Below, piece by piece: positions 13,841 to 25,897 of a DNA stretch of 64,000 bases. A model generated the notes under the pieces. That model was not told the DNA's origin. It did no database searches and worked only from the letters and a program-made list of their open reading frames with translations. This DNA comes from Hybos culiciformis. Its lineage: Eukaryota; Arthropoda; Insecta; Diptera; Hybotidae. Both the position numbers and the translations under genes were made by a program. The first letter of the stretch is position 1. Each line of letters begins with the position of its first letter. The stretch covers positions 21,873,557-21,937,556 of the forward strand of contig OZ023273.1 in assembly GCA_964007475.1 (NCBI GenBank), given 5' to 3'.

Positions 13841-13848
13841 CTTAAGAA

Positions 13849-14494
13849 CAAATAATAATGTTGGTGATTATGAACCCAAATACAAATATTATTGTTATTG
13901 TATTAGACCAAATATTATTAATTTATTATCGCACTTGTATGTGCATTACACAAGCTATAAATGTATACCTTTGCATATGTACAAATCACATTTTTAATAT
14001 CTAAACATTTTTTAAAAACAATTTTGATGATTTCCAACAATTCTTTTTTTTTTATTTCATCTCATAAAAAAATACTAACTTCGATATTTTTGTTTTTTTT
14101 ATTGTTATCGTTATGTCAAAGGGGAATAAGTAATTTTTCTTAAAAAAAAAAATCATAAAGCAATAAATATAAAATTCAAAATAAATTACTTTGTTAAAAA
14201 TTTATTTTATTTTTCTTGTAATATTTATATTTTATTTTATTTTATTTTAGCAAAACTTTAAAATAAAAGTTTGTCTATAACTTTCTTTGATATTTTCTTT
14301 CACACATAATTTTAGATCATAAAGTTTGTTGAATTCGACACGATGTTCTCATACTATTATAATGAAAACTTTAAAAAAGAAAAATATTTTTGTTCTGTAC
14401 CACATTTGTACTTTATAATCTCGGAAAAGAAATTTAAGATGCTAAGAGTTTATATTTTCCGGGATCTTGACGATATTCCTCATCCCATAATTCA
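13849..14494. other. AT-rich intergenic sequence, no gene seen
   Basis: Runs of T and A with chance open frames (13961-14143 and 14343-14525). Nothing recognisable. Confidence 0.5.
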
Positions 14495-15095
14495 AATGGA
14501 CAATATTGTTCTTTTTCGGAAATAATTTCTTTTTTAAAATTCACTATGGACAAAATTCACTATGGAAAAAATTTATCATGGACAAAATTCACTATAGACA
14601 AAATTCGCTATGGATAAAAATTCACTATGAAAAAATTCTTTTTGTAAAATTCAACATTTTTATTAAAATTCAATTCACTCTCTGCGTTACACGGGGATCA
14701 CGACAAGGATTAGTCGGTCCCCACCTAACCTACTCTAAATTGGAAAAATAAAGAAACAACGTAAAATATAGGTAGGTATCGCATTGCAGGTTGATAAATT
14801 TTATATTTAAACAAAAATAGGGACAAAATTCTTTAAAAAAATATTTTTAATTAAAAAAATTAAAAAAAAAATCGCGCGATTTTTTTTTTAATTTTTTTAA
14901 TTAAAAATATTTTTTTAAAGAATTTTGTCCCTAATGAATTTTCTCCCGAATGAATTTTGTCCCTAATGAATTTTGTCCATAGCGAATTTTGTCCTTAATG
15001 AATTTTGTCCCTAGTGAATTTTGTCCACAGTGGATTTTGTCCATAGTGAATTTTGAAAAAAGTATTTTCGATAAAGAATTTTGGCATAAAGAATT
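14495..15095. mobile_element. Foldback-like element with tandem-repeat inverted arms
   Basis: The left arm (about 14534-14630) is a tandem series of variants of GGACAAAATTCACTAT. The right arm (about 14920-15055) is the inverted series, GAATTTTGTCCATAGT and variants. Outside these, weaker inverted similarity extends to about 14500 and 15090. Inverted arms built from short tandem repeats are the hallmark of foldback (FB-type) elements. The interior holds a small GC-richer unique piece (14680-14740) and a perfect palindrome. I found no clear target duplication, so the ends are approximate. Confidence 0.7.
14818..14933. repeat. Perfect 116-bp palindrome
   Basis: Checked in ten-base blocks, the 58-base left arm and the reverse complement of the right arm agree at every position. 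The centre is ATCGCGCGAT at 14871-14880. There is no loop. It sits inside the foldback-like element, and its outer bases (GGACAAAATT) belong to that element's tandem unit. A perfect hairpin of this length implies recent origin or ongoing correction, or an assembly inversion artefact. Confidence 0.95.
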
Positions 15096-15190
15096 TCGTC
15101 ACCATCCCATATTTTCCCAACGGAAAATGTTATAAAATATCTAGAATTCATACTTATCTATAATTAAATTAAGTGATAATTATAAAATTG

Positions 15191-15557
15191 GGCTTTCTGT
15201 CAAGTCACCGAAAACACAATTCACCGAATACACAATTCACCAAATACACAATTCACCGAAAACACAATTCACCGAAAACACAATTCACCGAAAACACAAT
15301 TCACCAAATACACAATTCACCGAATACACAATTCACAGAAAACACAATTTACCGAAAACACAATTCACCGAGAACACAATTCAACAAAAAACCATCCATA
15401 TCTCCGAAACGGGGACTTTGCCCCAAAACAGCTTTCGATTTTGGAGGTTTGTACACCGCCTCTACTACTATACTATTTTCGTTGAGTTGTGTTTTCGGTG
15501 AATTGTGTTTAATACTATTTTCGGTGAATTGTGTTTTCGGTGAATTGACGCGACACC
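15191..15557. mobile_element. Foldback element with 9-bp target duplication and tandem-repeat arms
   Basis: ATAAAATTG is present at 15182-15190 and 15558-15566. The left arm is a tandem array of a ~16-bp unit (ACACAATTCACCGAAA and variants, about a dozen copies to 15390). The right arm holds a few inverted copies (TTTCGGTGAATTGTGT, 15487-15546). Nine-base duplications and tandem-repeat arms match Drosophila FB elements, which are MULE-related. Between the arms is a GC-richer block (15395-15465) closely similar to part of the gene-capturing element's right arm (3699-3769 and 43191-43261). Open frames across the array on both strands come from the repeat and are not genes. Confidence 0.82.
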
Positions 15558-15566
15558 ATAAAATTG

Positions 15567-16749
15567 CAATCAATTTTTCAAGTTCAGAAACTCCCTTCAA
15601 AAGCTAGTTTAATAATTTTAAAACATGCAGTTGGCAACCTGTTTGTCTTTTAATTCGAAATACTTTGATGGGTCCATGACACGACATAATATCTATTGAG
15701 AAAAAAAAAAATTGTTTTCGTTTAAATTTATTTTGGAAATTCTATTTAAACATAATTATTTATTTAATTTGATAAAAAATTAACAATTGGTACATATTTT
15801 TGTGCAACAAATTGAGGATTCTGAATATGCCTGAACAGTATATTAAGTTTTATTAACAAATTTGTATAAATTATAATCAAAAAATTGTTCCTTTTAATGC
15901 AATAAAATTTGTTATTTAATTATTGTCAAACCTAATATATTTGAACAAATCACAATTAATATCCAGGAATATTAAATTTATATAATTTTTGTTCTTTTTA
16001 CAAATTTAAGTTATATATTTATACAGTATACTTTGAGGAAAAACCAGACATAAAAACCATAAAAACAATATCTGCCTAGAGCTAAAATTTTTGTTCAAAT
16101 TTGTAAAATATAGAACATTTTGCCTTTAAAATAATGTTACTCAAAATTAAAGGTACAAAGAAGGTTATATTATAATTGTTTTTTTTAATAAACGCTTTTC
16201 AATGAACAATTGGAGGAGAACACATTTTTTGCGTTCCTACAATAGGCCTTCATCCATATACCAATTTTCATCAAATCCTTGGATAAAATCGGAGGCTAAT
16301 TATTACTTAAAGTTTACTTTATCTGGCAACTACACAAATAGATAAATTAGTCGAAATCTATTTTCAGTCTCAATCTTTGAACACAGTTGGAGCCTAAATA
16401 GTTTTGAGGTTCGAACAATTGACATTGATGGACCCATGTACCTGCTACTATTTATCGTTCTTAAATTTGAAAACATTTGTATTGATTAATTATGAGACTT
16501 TAAGATTATAAGAATCCAATAAAGGATATTTTTTTTATGCAAGGGAATAGAGTATAAATATAGATAACTTTTGATGAACAACGATTATTCTGCAAATTTT
16601 CACGGTTAGTGAGACGGGCAATACCATTACACCATGACGGCCGTATTCTTTTAAAAATACGGGTTCACACAATAAACTCTACCTTTGACCATGCATTTTC
16701 TTTGTATTATTTATATTATTGCCTAGATTTTAAATTTTTTTTTTTAAAG
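15567..16749. other. AT-rich intergenic sequence with small GC-richer fragments
   Basis: No gene recognised. Short GC-richer pieces near 16220-16280 and 16600-16670 look like degraded dispersed repeats, but I cannot name them. Confidence 0.45.
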
Positions 16750-17043
16750 TTTAATCATTGAGTAATAATATTTATAAGTGGGACAGAATTCATACAAGTA
16801 AATTTTTTTCAAAAATTATGACAATATTTTGAATGTATTAAGTAAAACGTTTTAACTCAAATGTGTTTATTCTTAATTTTATTATTTTAATTATTGTAAG
16901 AATAAACACATTTGAGTATGAAATTTTTATTCAATACATTGAAAATATTGTCGTCATTTTTGAGTTATTTGAGAAAAAAATTCTAAAATTTACTTTTATG
17001 AATTCTGACCCTCTTATAAATATTATTACTCAATGGTTTAATC
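16750..17043. repeat. Foldback (long inverted repeat, about 130-bp arms)
   Basis: The left arm, starting TTAATCATTGAGTAATAATA, is the imperfect inverse of the right arm ending TATTATTACTCAATGGTTTA. The arms meet at a short loop around 16877-16897, next to CTCAAATGTGTTTATTCTTA and its exact inverse. The arms are roughly 85-90% alike by eye. The 64-codon frame at 16863-17057 is formed by the right arm and is not a gene. Confidence 0.8.
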
Positions 17044-20000
17044 AAATGACTTTCTAATAAGTTCTTGAGGGAATAATAAATCGTTTTCTTACATCCTTTT
17101 ATATATTAATTCTATATTAACACTTTTCTTTGTAGGTACTTACTTGTACATAAAAAGTAAATATAAATAATATCTAATATAAAATGAACTTTTTTGAAAT
17201 AAAATATCTATGTAAAAAATAAAATCTTAAGTTACATTATGTAAGCAGAGTCTTCAATAAGAACACATCAGAATATTGTATTATAATAATTTCAACGGAA
17301 TGCTAAATAATTTAATTTTATTTTGGTAACAATTTTTTGTTTTTTATTTTATTTAATTTTTTATTAATTAAATTTTTTTTCTCCATGAAAAAAAAAGTTG
17401 TGTTTATTAAATACTTGACCCAACAAACTTAAAGTTGGTGATTTAAATAAAATCGTATAAAATGGGTCCATATTCATACTTCATACTAGTTATATTACGT
17501 TAATTATAATTATCAATAAATTGAACCTAAATTGGGTTTTTAAAAATATAAATAAACAAAACACGTTCATTTACATAATGTACATAATTAAATTCAACAC
17601 CAAAAACAGGTGCCAGTAATAAATTCTCAACCTTTTGCAGTATTCATTGATACAGGCAATTACAATACGTTAATATGTTATTGGTTTTAAAAATAAATTT
17701 ATAATAAAAATTAACTTATTACCATTATTGACGTAGTAATTAACAGTAAAATTCATATGAATTAAAAATAATTCATTAATTGTTAATACGATATTTTTTA
17801 TTCAATGAACATGGTAAATAATTGGCACATTCAAATACATATTATATATAAGTATTTTGTTTTATGTTCAAAATTTTAATGTAAAAGTAATAAAATTCAT
17901 TATATGTACATATATATTATATATATTATATATATTACATAATTATTATACAGTACAAAATTATAAATTATTATTGCATTAAGGCTAAGAACAGCTACGA
18001 ATTTAAAAACACCACTTTGATTTAACAATGCCACCTTCATAATATTTCTCATATTTCAGTGCTGCTTTTATGGCACAATTAAAATTGTTTCTTATACTGA
18101 CAAATAATGTAATTTTTATATAAACGAACTTTTAATCAAAAATAATTAATTTTACTTAATACCGGCTACTTAAAAAACTTAGTTGAAATAGATAACGATA
18201 TCTACCCGAAGATCTTAAATAATTTCTAATTCCCTAAATTGCCTAATCAATCTAAAGATTCTGTAATATTTAAAAATGCATATACTCTTAAATTACCTCT
18301 GTACGAAGTATAGTACGATTCTATTTCAACTTCTTTATGGCAAATACATATTTTATTCTTCCTTATCGTTCGATAACATTATTTTTTTCTACGTTTTTAA
18401 TTGATTATGTTTAAGCGGTCATTTATCTTTTTCAACGCGTTAATGTCGAAAAATTACTTAATTAGCTACACTTAATGACTTTATGAATAAATGTATATAG
18501 TGAAAGTTTTTCACGACAATTTTAAATTTGGAATACTTGGCACAAATTTATATAATTTAATTGTGTAAATCATCATTTAATTAAAATTGAAGTGTCTAAA
18601 ATTATATCCAGAGACAATAGGAAAACTTTTTGAATGCGTGAACAAATAATTTAAGAAAAATATACCTAATTAATACATTGTTATACTGTAATGTTTCATG
18701 TGCTCGATATTATATCTTTTCATACCCATAGTGAAGAATTTTGTACAAAGAGATTTAAAATTAATAATATTAAACATTATTGTGATAAGTATACCATTAT
18801 AATGTGTAGATATCTTTTTTAAATATTTTTTAATGACAATCATAATTAATAGAGAATATTTGCATCTCGAACAAAATGATATGTTACTGCGTTAAACTTA
18901 AAAAAGAAAGGAACAATGTTCAAAACAATTTGATAATATTAGAAGTTTGGTCATAAATATTCGGTGATACAAGAATATTAACCATCAGGTAAATATTGTA
19001 AGAGATCCAGCGGGACATCTATTTGAAATAAATTTCATAAAATTTTACAAACCCTTAACATTTGTACACAATTCTTTAGAAAATAAAAACGAGAATTTTT
19101 TTATTTTCAATGACTAAACTAAAAAATATTTTAAAGGTAGATATTTAAAATAAAAAAATCTAAAAAGAAATGTGCAAAATTTAATGAAGGCAATATTTTC
19201 TTCCTATATTAAGAATTTACATTTTTTCGTCTATTTGCCCTATTGTATAGTGTGAAACTAAACATCTTGATTTAAAATTAGATTATTCAACGTTGACATG
19301 CTTAAATGACAAGTAATTTAAAAACAATGCAAATGCAATATATAAATTATAATATTTCTTAAAAATTGATCATATCACATTCTTGAAGAGCGAAGAAACT
19401 TTTCACAGCAGCAAAATTGAATGTTTTTTTGAAAATAATTATAATATATAGTGATATAAAATACTGTAGCTACACTTTTCAAATTATTTATTTTTAAATA
19501 ATTAGATAAATTAGTATATTACTATATATGAATGCATTAAAAATATTCATAATGATGTTACCCAATTTACTAATTTATGGGCTATAAAGCTGTTTGCAAT
19601 TTTCAATTTGAGTTTAGTTTAAAACTTACAAACTTTAAAACATAAGTACATATATTATTTAGGCCGTGAATGTGTCAATATTATTATATATTACAATATT
19701 ATTATATATTACAAAGTTGAGAAATAAAATATTCCCTAACTTGCAAATTTGTTAATATTTGTTAATATTTATTGTAAATATTCTTTTATTAAAAAATAAC
19801 TTTATGGTATTTCGATATTGCATCCTTAGGCTACAAAAAAAAAAAATCTAACCACTTGAATCTCAGAGCATTAATAACTTTATATTCCTTTAAAATTATT
19901 TTGTTAAATATTTTCTGAAACAGGAGTATTAAGAATCAAGGAATAAAAGGAATAATAACATTAATTATGTAAAATTATGTATAAATGTTGGCTCAATGGG

Positions 20001-23000
20001 AAATAGAAGGCCATCGTGTAGGGTCTTTTGACGAACATTTCCGATATACATTTCACTACTTTAATATTATTCATTTTAACAAATTTTCCCTTTGTCATTT
20101 TCATGACATAAAGGTCAAAAATTAATAGAATTTGTTTGGAAATGTTTTTTATAAATATCACATCATTATGGCTTTTTCAATAATCTTCGAAACCATTAAA
20201 AATTCAACATTATGTTAATCACTTCATTTCCACTATTTCTATAAACTATACATAATATGTACATGTAGAGCGAAAGTAAATTTTTTAAAGACCCAACAGG
20301 AATAAATATAAATATTTTAATTTAAAAAATGTTTGAGCTACATTTTTTATAGTGCATAACAGTTTATTTTTGGAAAAGTTTTGATTCAGTTACCGTTGGA
20401 GGTATATATGAAAGTAATTTTAGAGTTCATTACATCATCATTTTTATACTTTATTGCTTTTTATAGACCATTTAAAAACCTATTCATTGGAAAGCCTTTT
20501 ACATATAATCCAATAATCATCAATATCCTGTTCAATGAGGAAAAAAATAAGGTGTCAGCAATTTTTTTTTCAATTCTCATTTCATCCAACTAAAGAAACA
20601 AAAAAAAAATTATTATATAAATGAGAAGGATAATCTAAAAAGTACCACTTTAGATTTTTTTTTAAATGTACATACTTATCGCTTTCATGTTTCACATGTT
20701 TTCTTTCATAAATTGATTCGTGTACGTGTAAGGAGGTGAAAATTTAATACAGGTTAAAAAAGCTACATTTTTTATTTTTTTATATGAATATTTTGGAAAA
20801 TTTCTTGACTTTTAAATATTTCACGTTTTCAAAATAGTCTAAGTTTGGGAGTGCACTCCATTATCCATTATTTTGAATTAGAAAACCAAAAAAAAACATA
20901 AAATTTCCACGTTTTAATTCTCAAAATATTTAAAATGTTATAGAAATAAAAAGTAAAACAAAATTATATTTATTTCAAAGCCATTAAAAATGTTTTGTTT
21001 TATTGTCCAATAAGTACAATAAATCTTTTTTTAATCTCAGTACGCGAAATTTGTGACAAACTGTTTTAATATTGTTGGAAATAATTTCGTATTGAAGGGA
21101 TTTTTAATAAAGGTAAAGATAAATATCACCAATTAAAAGATTTTTTTTATCTGTTTTGTTACTACAATACCAAAATTTTATAAATAAATTGACTATCATA
21201 TTAAATTCAGGCCGTTGTTTCGAATGTTTACGCCTTTAAAATGCTACACATTTCTAAAAAATAATGCATAATGTTGTACATATAATAAGTATATATTTGA
21301 CTGATTTTATCACACATATGAGGATAGTAATAAAAAGAAACATTTATATATATTTATTCTCATAAATATAAAATTTTTATTTAGATGCCTGAAGTGTTAA
21401 GTCCAGCTGATTACAAGATTTATTTTCGAGTACCTATACAAAAAGAGTTTTTGTTTTGTATAATATATTATTTGGTTTTTATTTAAAATTCCACAATTTT
21501 CTTGAACTATCAGCTAATGGCTTTTCTCTTACGTCGTACTTTCTTACAAGATTTGCATACTAAAACTAAGGCGTTTCGAATTGTTCGAAAACTAAAATCG
21601 TTTGAAAAGTAATTTGTTTATCAGTTCAGTTTTAGCTCAGTTGATAGACATTAAAAAACTATAATCTGTTAATTAAATCGATAATTCTAAGAATTCGAAA
21701 AGAAATACCCCAATGAGCTGCTGTTAAACTATATAAGCAGGGATGTTATGTCCGGTAACCATTATAGTTCTGAAATTCTTTCAGCATACAAACATGAATT
21801 ATATAAGAACGTGTTAATGTAATAAAAATGGGTTTTAAAAAAAATTTGCCATTTATTAATGAGACTAAATGAAATTTAATGAGATTTACAAAAATATGTA
21901 GATATAAATTTTAATATGTGCCATTTCATCCTTTTTTAATTTTATTTTATTATTATTCATATATGTATTTAAATAAAATTTAAAAAAAATTTACTCCATT
22001 AAGGACTGACCACCTTTGGATAAGTTTATTAACATTCTTTTCCTGGGACGCATTATTAGTAGTATGATGCCTTAGGGGGAAAAATTTAAAAACCTGTGTA
22101 AAAAAGGTCCATACACAATATGATATGCACATGTCATTAAGAATGAAATATTTATTCAAATGAAATAACTCTAGAAAAATAAAATTTAATTAAAAAAAAT
22201 TCTTTCACCCAAATGTAGAATTTTTAATTCAGTTGTCTTCCTTGAAATTTTTTAGTATATTTCAGTTAAAATTATAAATTAAAATATAATTGTTTTAATG
22301 TAAGGTTTCTATTAGAATAAAAAAGTCAAATAAAGATTAAATTAATTTTTTATATTCAGATAAGTTGTAGGTTAAATACACAGATGTGTCCAGGATAAAC
22401 AAAATTAAGAGTAATTCAACTCATATAAAACTAGAATAAGTGATAACAGAAAATTTACCAAAAAATTTAGAGCCAAAATTTGAGAACATATACACAATAT
22501 TCAATAAAAACTCAAGGCTTCAAAAATTAAATTTCACCCATTTAAAATAAAAAATTAAATTGTCTAACATACATCTCAAGAATTGTCAATGATTGGAATT
22601 TGGAATCAAGTTAATCATTCTGATATTAGAATGAAACAATTTAATAATCTTTTAGCAACAAGTAAAAGTATTCTCAAATAGTAAATAAGCAAAAGCAATA
22701 GATTTAATATCAATTCTGAGGGCTTGTTCAAATCTTTGGAAAAAAATGTAATATGCAAAATACACAAATTGTTTGTATATACATAATACGATATTTCCGT
22801 AGAACGAACATCTTATACGTTAATATTTCGCATCTGCTTTAATTGAACAAAATACCTTAAATATAAAAATAAAGTATATATTTATAGTTTAAAAAACAAT
22901 TTTTTTTATTATAATTTTATAAAATTTTATATTTATATACGCGTTTTATTTGCATAATTTTTCATATTGCATTGCTAGTATACTTCCATTACATTAGGTT

Positions 23001-24280
23001 ACATTTGTGTGTTTGTGAACCAAGTTGTGAGATCGAAAAATAAAATGATTACGTTCTCAGTTTGGGTTAAGTTTCAGCAATGTTGTCTTATATTTTACAT
23101 TGTTCATAGTATTGAATTCTCGCATTCTGAACTAAAAAAGAAAGAGTATCTTCATAATATTATTCTAAGAATCAAATAAAATTAAAAAAAAAATAATTTT
23201 TTGATTACACATGAATCACGTTGATTTACATTCTAAAATTGTGTACTTAATATGAAAAAATGAGGTTTATTTTCGTTTTCTTTTAAAAATTTATAATGTG
23301 TGAAAAAATATGCTTATTAATTTTCTGATACTGGATAATAACATTCGATCGATAGTTATACAACAGATTCTGGCTTTATTTTGCCATATCATTGATTTTT
23401 CTCGTTAATTCTTATCGTAATTTATTACGACCATGAACAATGATTTACAACGGTTCTAAAATATGCCTACCTTAGTCAGCTTTGTGAGGAACAAAGTTTG
23501 TTTTCTGTATAACAAATAAACGTTTTCTTTCTTAACATTTAAGTTTCTTACTAATATGGCAAACACATATTTTTTTTTAATTATTCATATAGATGAACAT
23601 ATTTAAACTTAAAAACAGAGGTAATATTAACAAAAGGTGTCAGAACTATGATAATATATATATAAGATATGATACATATATATGCTTTTGGCAACAGACC
23701 GATCTTGTCATAAAGAGGAATAATTTTTCTTGTCAACCTTCGAACAAATTCGAATCAAATGTGGCATTTTAATTATTATTTCTAGTGTACACTAAAAATT
23801 GGACAAGCAAACTCTAACTTTTTTGCATTACTTTAAAACTTTGTGTGGTCTTAAAGTATTGTGCACGAAAAAAAAAATTTATTCTGTTACTTAAATTTGA
23901 TAAATATGAAATCAATGTTGTTTTTATCTTTAACCCTTTATTGGTTACCGACCACTATATTGCCATCACACCTTGCTTAAAAAGCTGTATTGCCGTAAAA
24001 AAAAACTTTATGATTAAGAAAATAAAAAACATTATGTCCACGATTAGTTAAAAAAAGATAGTTAGATGGGGCTTTCGTTTTCGTCACTTGTACACATAAA
24101 CACAAAGGCCAGAAATAGAATTAATGCTAGTGTTGTTTTTAGTTTGGCTATTTCAAATAATATTCCTCAGTTTTCATGCACAATTGAACTAAAGCAACAA
24201 CAATAAAGTCATTAACAATCTGATCAGATAACAATTAAGATTGCTCGAAACATCTTAATCCAAATTAATAAAATAACGGT
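17044..24280. other. Long AT-rich intergenic stretch, no gene seen
   Basis: Dense A/T runs, TA-rich simple tracts (17905-17940) and a short duplicated ATTATTATATATTACAA phrase at about 19680-19713. Open frames up to 70 codons (for example 20381-20593 and 23845-24051) show no domain and start among A/T runs. Small GC-richer spots (21500-21760, 22000-22100) are unassigned. Confidence 0.5.
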
Positions 24281-24770
24281 GAACTGACATAACCGCGAAT
24301 GTCATAACCGCGAAATTTTTTTGACATAACCGCGAAACTGGAATTTGTATGAGTTTCGCGGTTATAACAAAAATTTTTGTTATAACCGCGAAACTAATGT
24401 TATTTTTTTCATAACCGCGAATTCGCGGTTATGACAAAACAGATATAAAGTTTTTCGCGGTTATAGCAAAAATTCGATTTTTATCATTTCGCGGTTATAA
24501 CAAACATTTTTGTTTTAACCGCGAAACACAAAAATTCGATTTTTGTCATTTCGCGGTTATAACAAAAATTTTTGTTATAACCGCGAAACTAATTTTATTT
24601 TTGTCATAACCGCGAATTCGCGGTTATGACAAAACAGATATAAAGTTTTTCGCGGTTATAGCAAAAATTCGATTTTTATCATTTCGCGGTTATAACAAAC
24701 ATTTCTGTTATAACAGCGAAATACAAAAATTCGATTATTATCATTTCGCGGCAAATCCCACTGACCAACA
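24281..24770. repeat. Palindromic repeat array built on CGCGGTTATAAC
   Basis: About twenty copies of ATAACCGCGAA or its inverse fill the segment, many paired into palindromes such as CGCGGTTATAACAAAA followed directly by its inverse. A ~195-bp block starting at 24410 is repeated from 24605 with few changes, so the array grew by tandem duplication as well as inversion. It starts with GTGAACTGACATAACCGCG and ends with CAAATCCCACTGACCAAC. Both boundary phrases recur at 63239 and 63369, which suggests a mobile origin. AAATAAC flanks both sides and may be a target duplication, but this is weak. Confidence 0.85.
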
Positions 24771-25058
24771 ATCAAATAACAATAAAAATAAAAATAAAAC
24801 AATTGTTCACAGATTTAACTAAGTCGACATAACTTTAACAAATATTTGTAAGGCATCAATCATTTCAATTAATGATTCATATTTCTAATATCTCTCCTTC
24901 TCTTGATATCGAATCAATGCAATTTACATTTAGGTACTATATTAAAAAAAATAAACAATGTGTAACATTCTCTGAACTCTTCGGTAATTACAATATTTTT
25001 TGAAAATTGATTTTTTTTTTATTTTTCTCTTTGACAGTATGTAAATGCATGTTCTTCT
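24771..25058. other. AT-rich spacer
   Basis: Short AT-rich spacer between two repeat elements. Nothing recognised. Confidence 0.5.
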
Positions 25059-25415
25059 TACTCTCTAAATAAATTTTGGCTAGAATCCCTAGCTTTGATC
25101 TAGTTAAACGATTTTTACTGGGAAATTCAATTATTGAAAATAGTTTTATAGTTTCAGAAGCTAGTTCACGCAAAAATCTAGTTCTCAAAAGCTAGATTTC
25201 TAGGTAAAACAAATTCTTTACCGAACATAGATTCCATTTCAGATCATTAATATTCCAGTTATTTTGGTAAACTAGATTACAAGAACGGAAATTTAAAACT
25301 AGAATATAGTTTTAAAATAGTTTTAGACAAATTTGAAAAATTATTAAAATCTAGTTTCTGCAATTATCATCTATTTCTCCTTGCTAGATTTCAATTATTG
25401 ATACCAGATTTTTTT

Positions 25416-25465
25416 GCCGTCTTCGGTATTTGAACCTGCGTCCTTAGAATTGCAAATAACTAACA
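25416..25465 (-). repeat. Degenerate tRNA-like segment (minus strand)
   Basis: The reverse strand carries a box-B-like GGTTCAAATACC (25436-25425), preceded by TTGCAATTCTAAGGACGCA and followed by GAAGACGGC. It aligns with the plus-strand copy at 25530-25604 over the anticodon-side and T-arm portion but lacks a clear box A. It reads as a decayed arm of the inverted pair. Confidence 0.5.
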
Positions 25466-25530
25466 CAACACAAAGAAAATGTGTATACCAAATTTATATT
25501 TTCTATTTTATTTACATTTTAAATTTCAAT

Positions 25531-25604
25531 ACCGTAGCTGAGTGGTAGTGTTGGCGAATTGCAATGTTAAAGAACCAGGTTCGAATCCGGAAGAAGGCGT
25601 AAGA
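25531..25604 (+). repeat. tRNA-derived segment with intact box A and box B
   Basis: TAGCTGAGTGG (25535-25545) fits the pol III box A consensus and GGTTCGAATCC (25578-25588) is a perfect box B, at tRNA-like spacing. The acceptor ends do not pair and the T stem has mismatches, so this is unlikely to be a working tRNA. It is more likely a tRNA-derived (SINE-like) sequence kept inside the CTAG-rich element, possibly still able to recruit pol III. Confidence 0.6.
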
Positions 25605-25897
25605 AATAAAATTAGAATTTAATAAAAATCTAATAAAGAAATTGTAATAAATAAAAAAAAATATTAGAATAAATTTTTTATTTTTTTTTATAAATAAAAG
25701 TCACTAGATTCTAGTACAAAAAATGGAAGATCTAGCCTTGGTAACTAGAATTCCACTAGGAATCTAGTTTGGCATTTTAACTAGAATCTAGGTAAATTTT
25801 GGAAGCTAGATTTCCAACTAGATCCTAGTTGCTCACAATCTAGTTGCTCAATCTAGTTTTTTTACCCACAATCTAGCCAAAATTTATTTAGAGAGTA

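Larger units (their letters stand above)
25061..25895. mobile_element. CTAG-studded TIR element with TA target duplication and tRNA-like arms
   Basis: The left end, CTCTCTAAATAAATTTTGGC, and the right end are perfect inverted repeats of about 24 bp, flanked by TA on each side (25059-25060 and 25896-25897). The TA duplication fits a Tc1/mariner-type MITE. CTAG occurs some two dozen times, mostly in AACTAGAATCTAG-like phrases in the outer 250 bases of both sides, an extreme density for a 4-mer. The middle carries two oppositely oriented tRNA-like segments. No transposase is present. Confidence 0.82.

Noticed and set aside
15173..15607. 144-codon frame across the foldback element
   Set aside because: Produced by the tandem 16-bp arm units. 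The reverse strand is open as well.
24281..24770. CRISPR-like array
   Set aside because: Units are palindromic and of alternating orientation with no regular unique spacers, and the genome is eukaryotic.
25531..25604. Functional tRNA gene
   Set aside because: Boxes A and B are good, but the acceptor stem does not pair and the T stem is mismatched, so I call it tRNA-derived.
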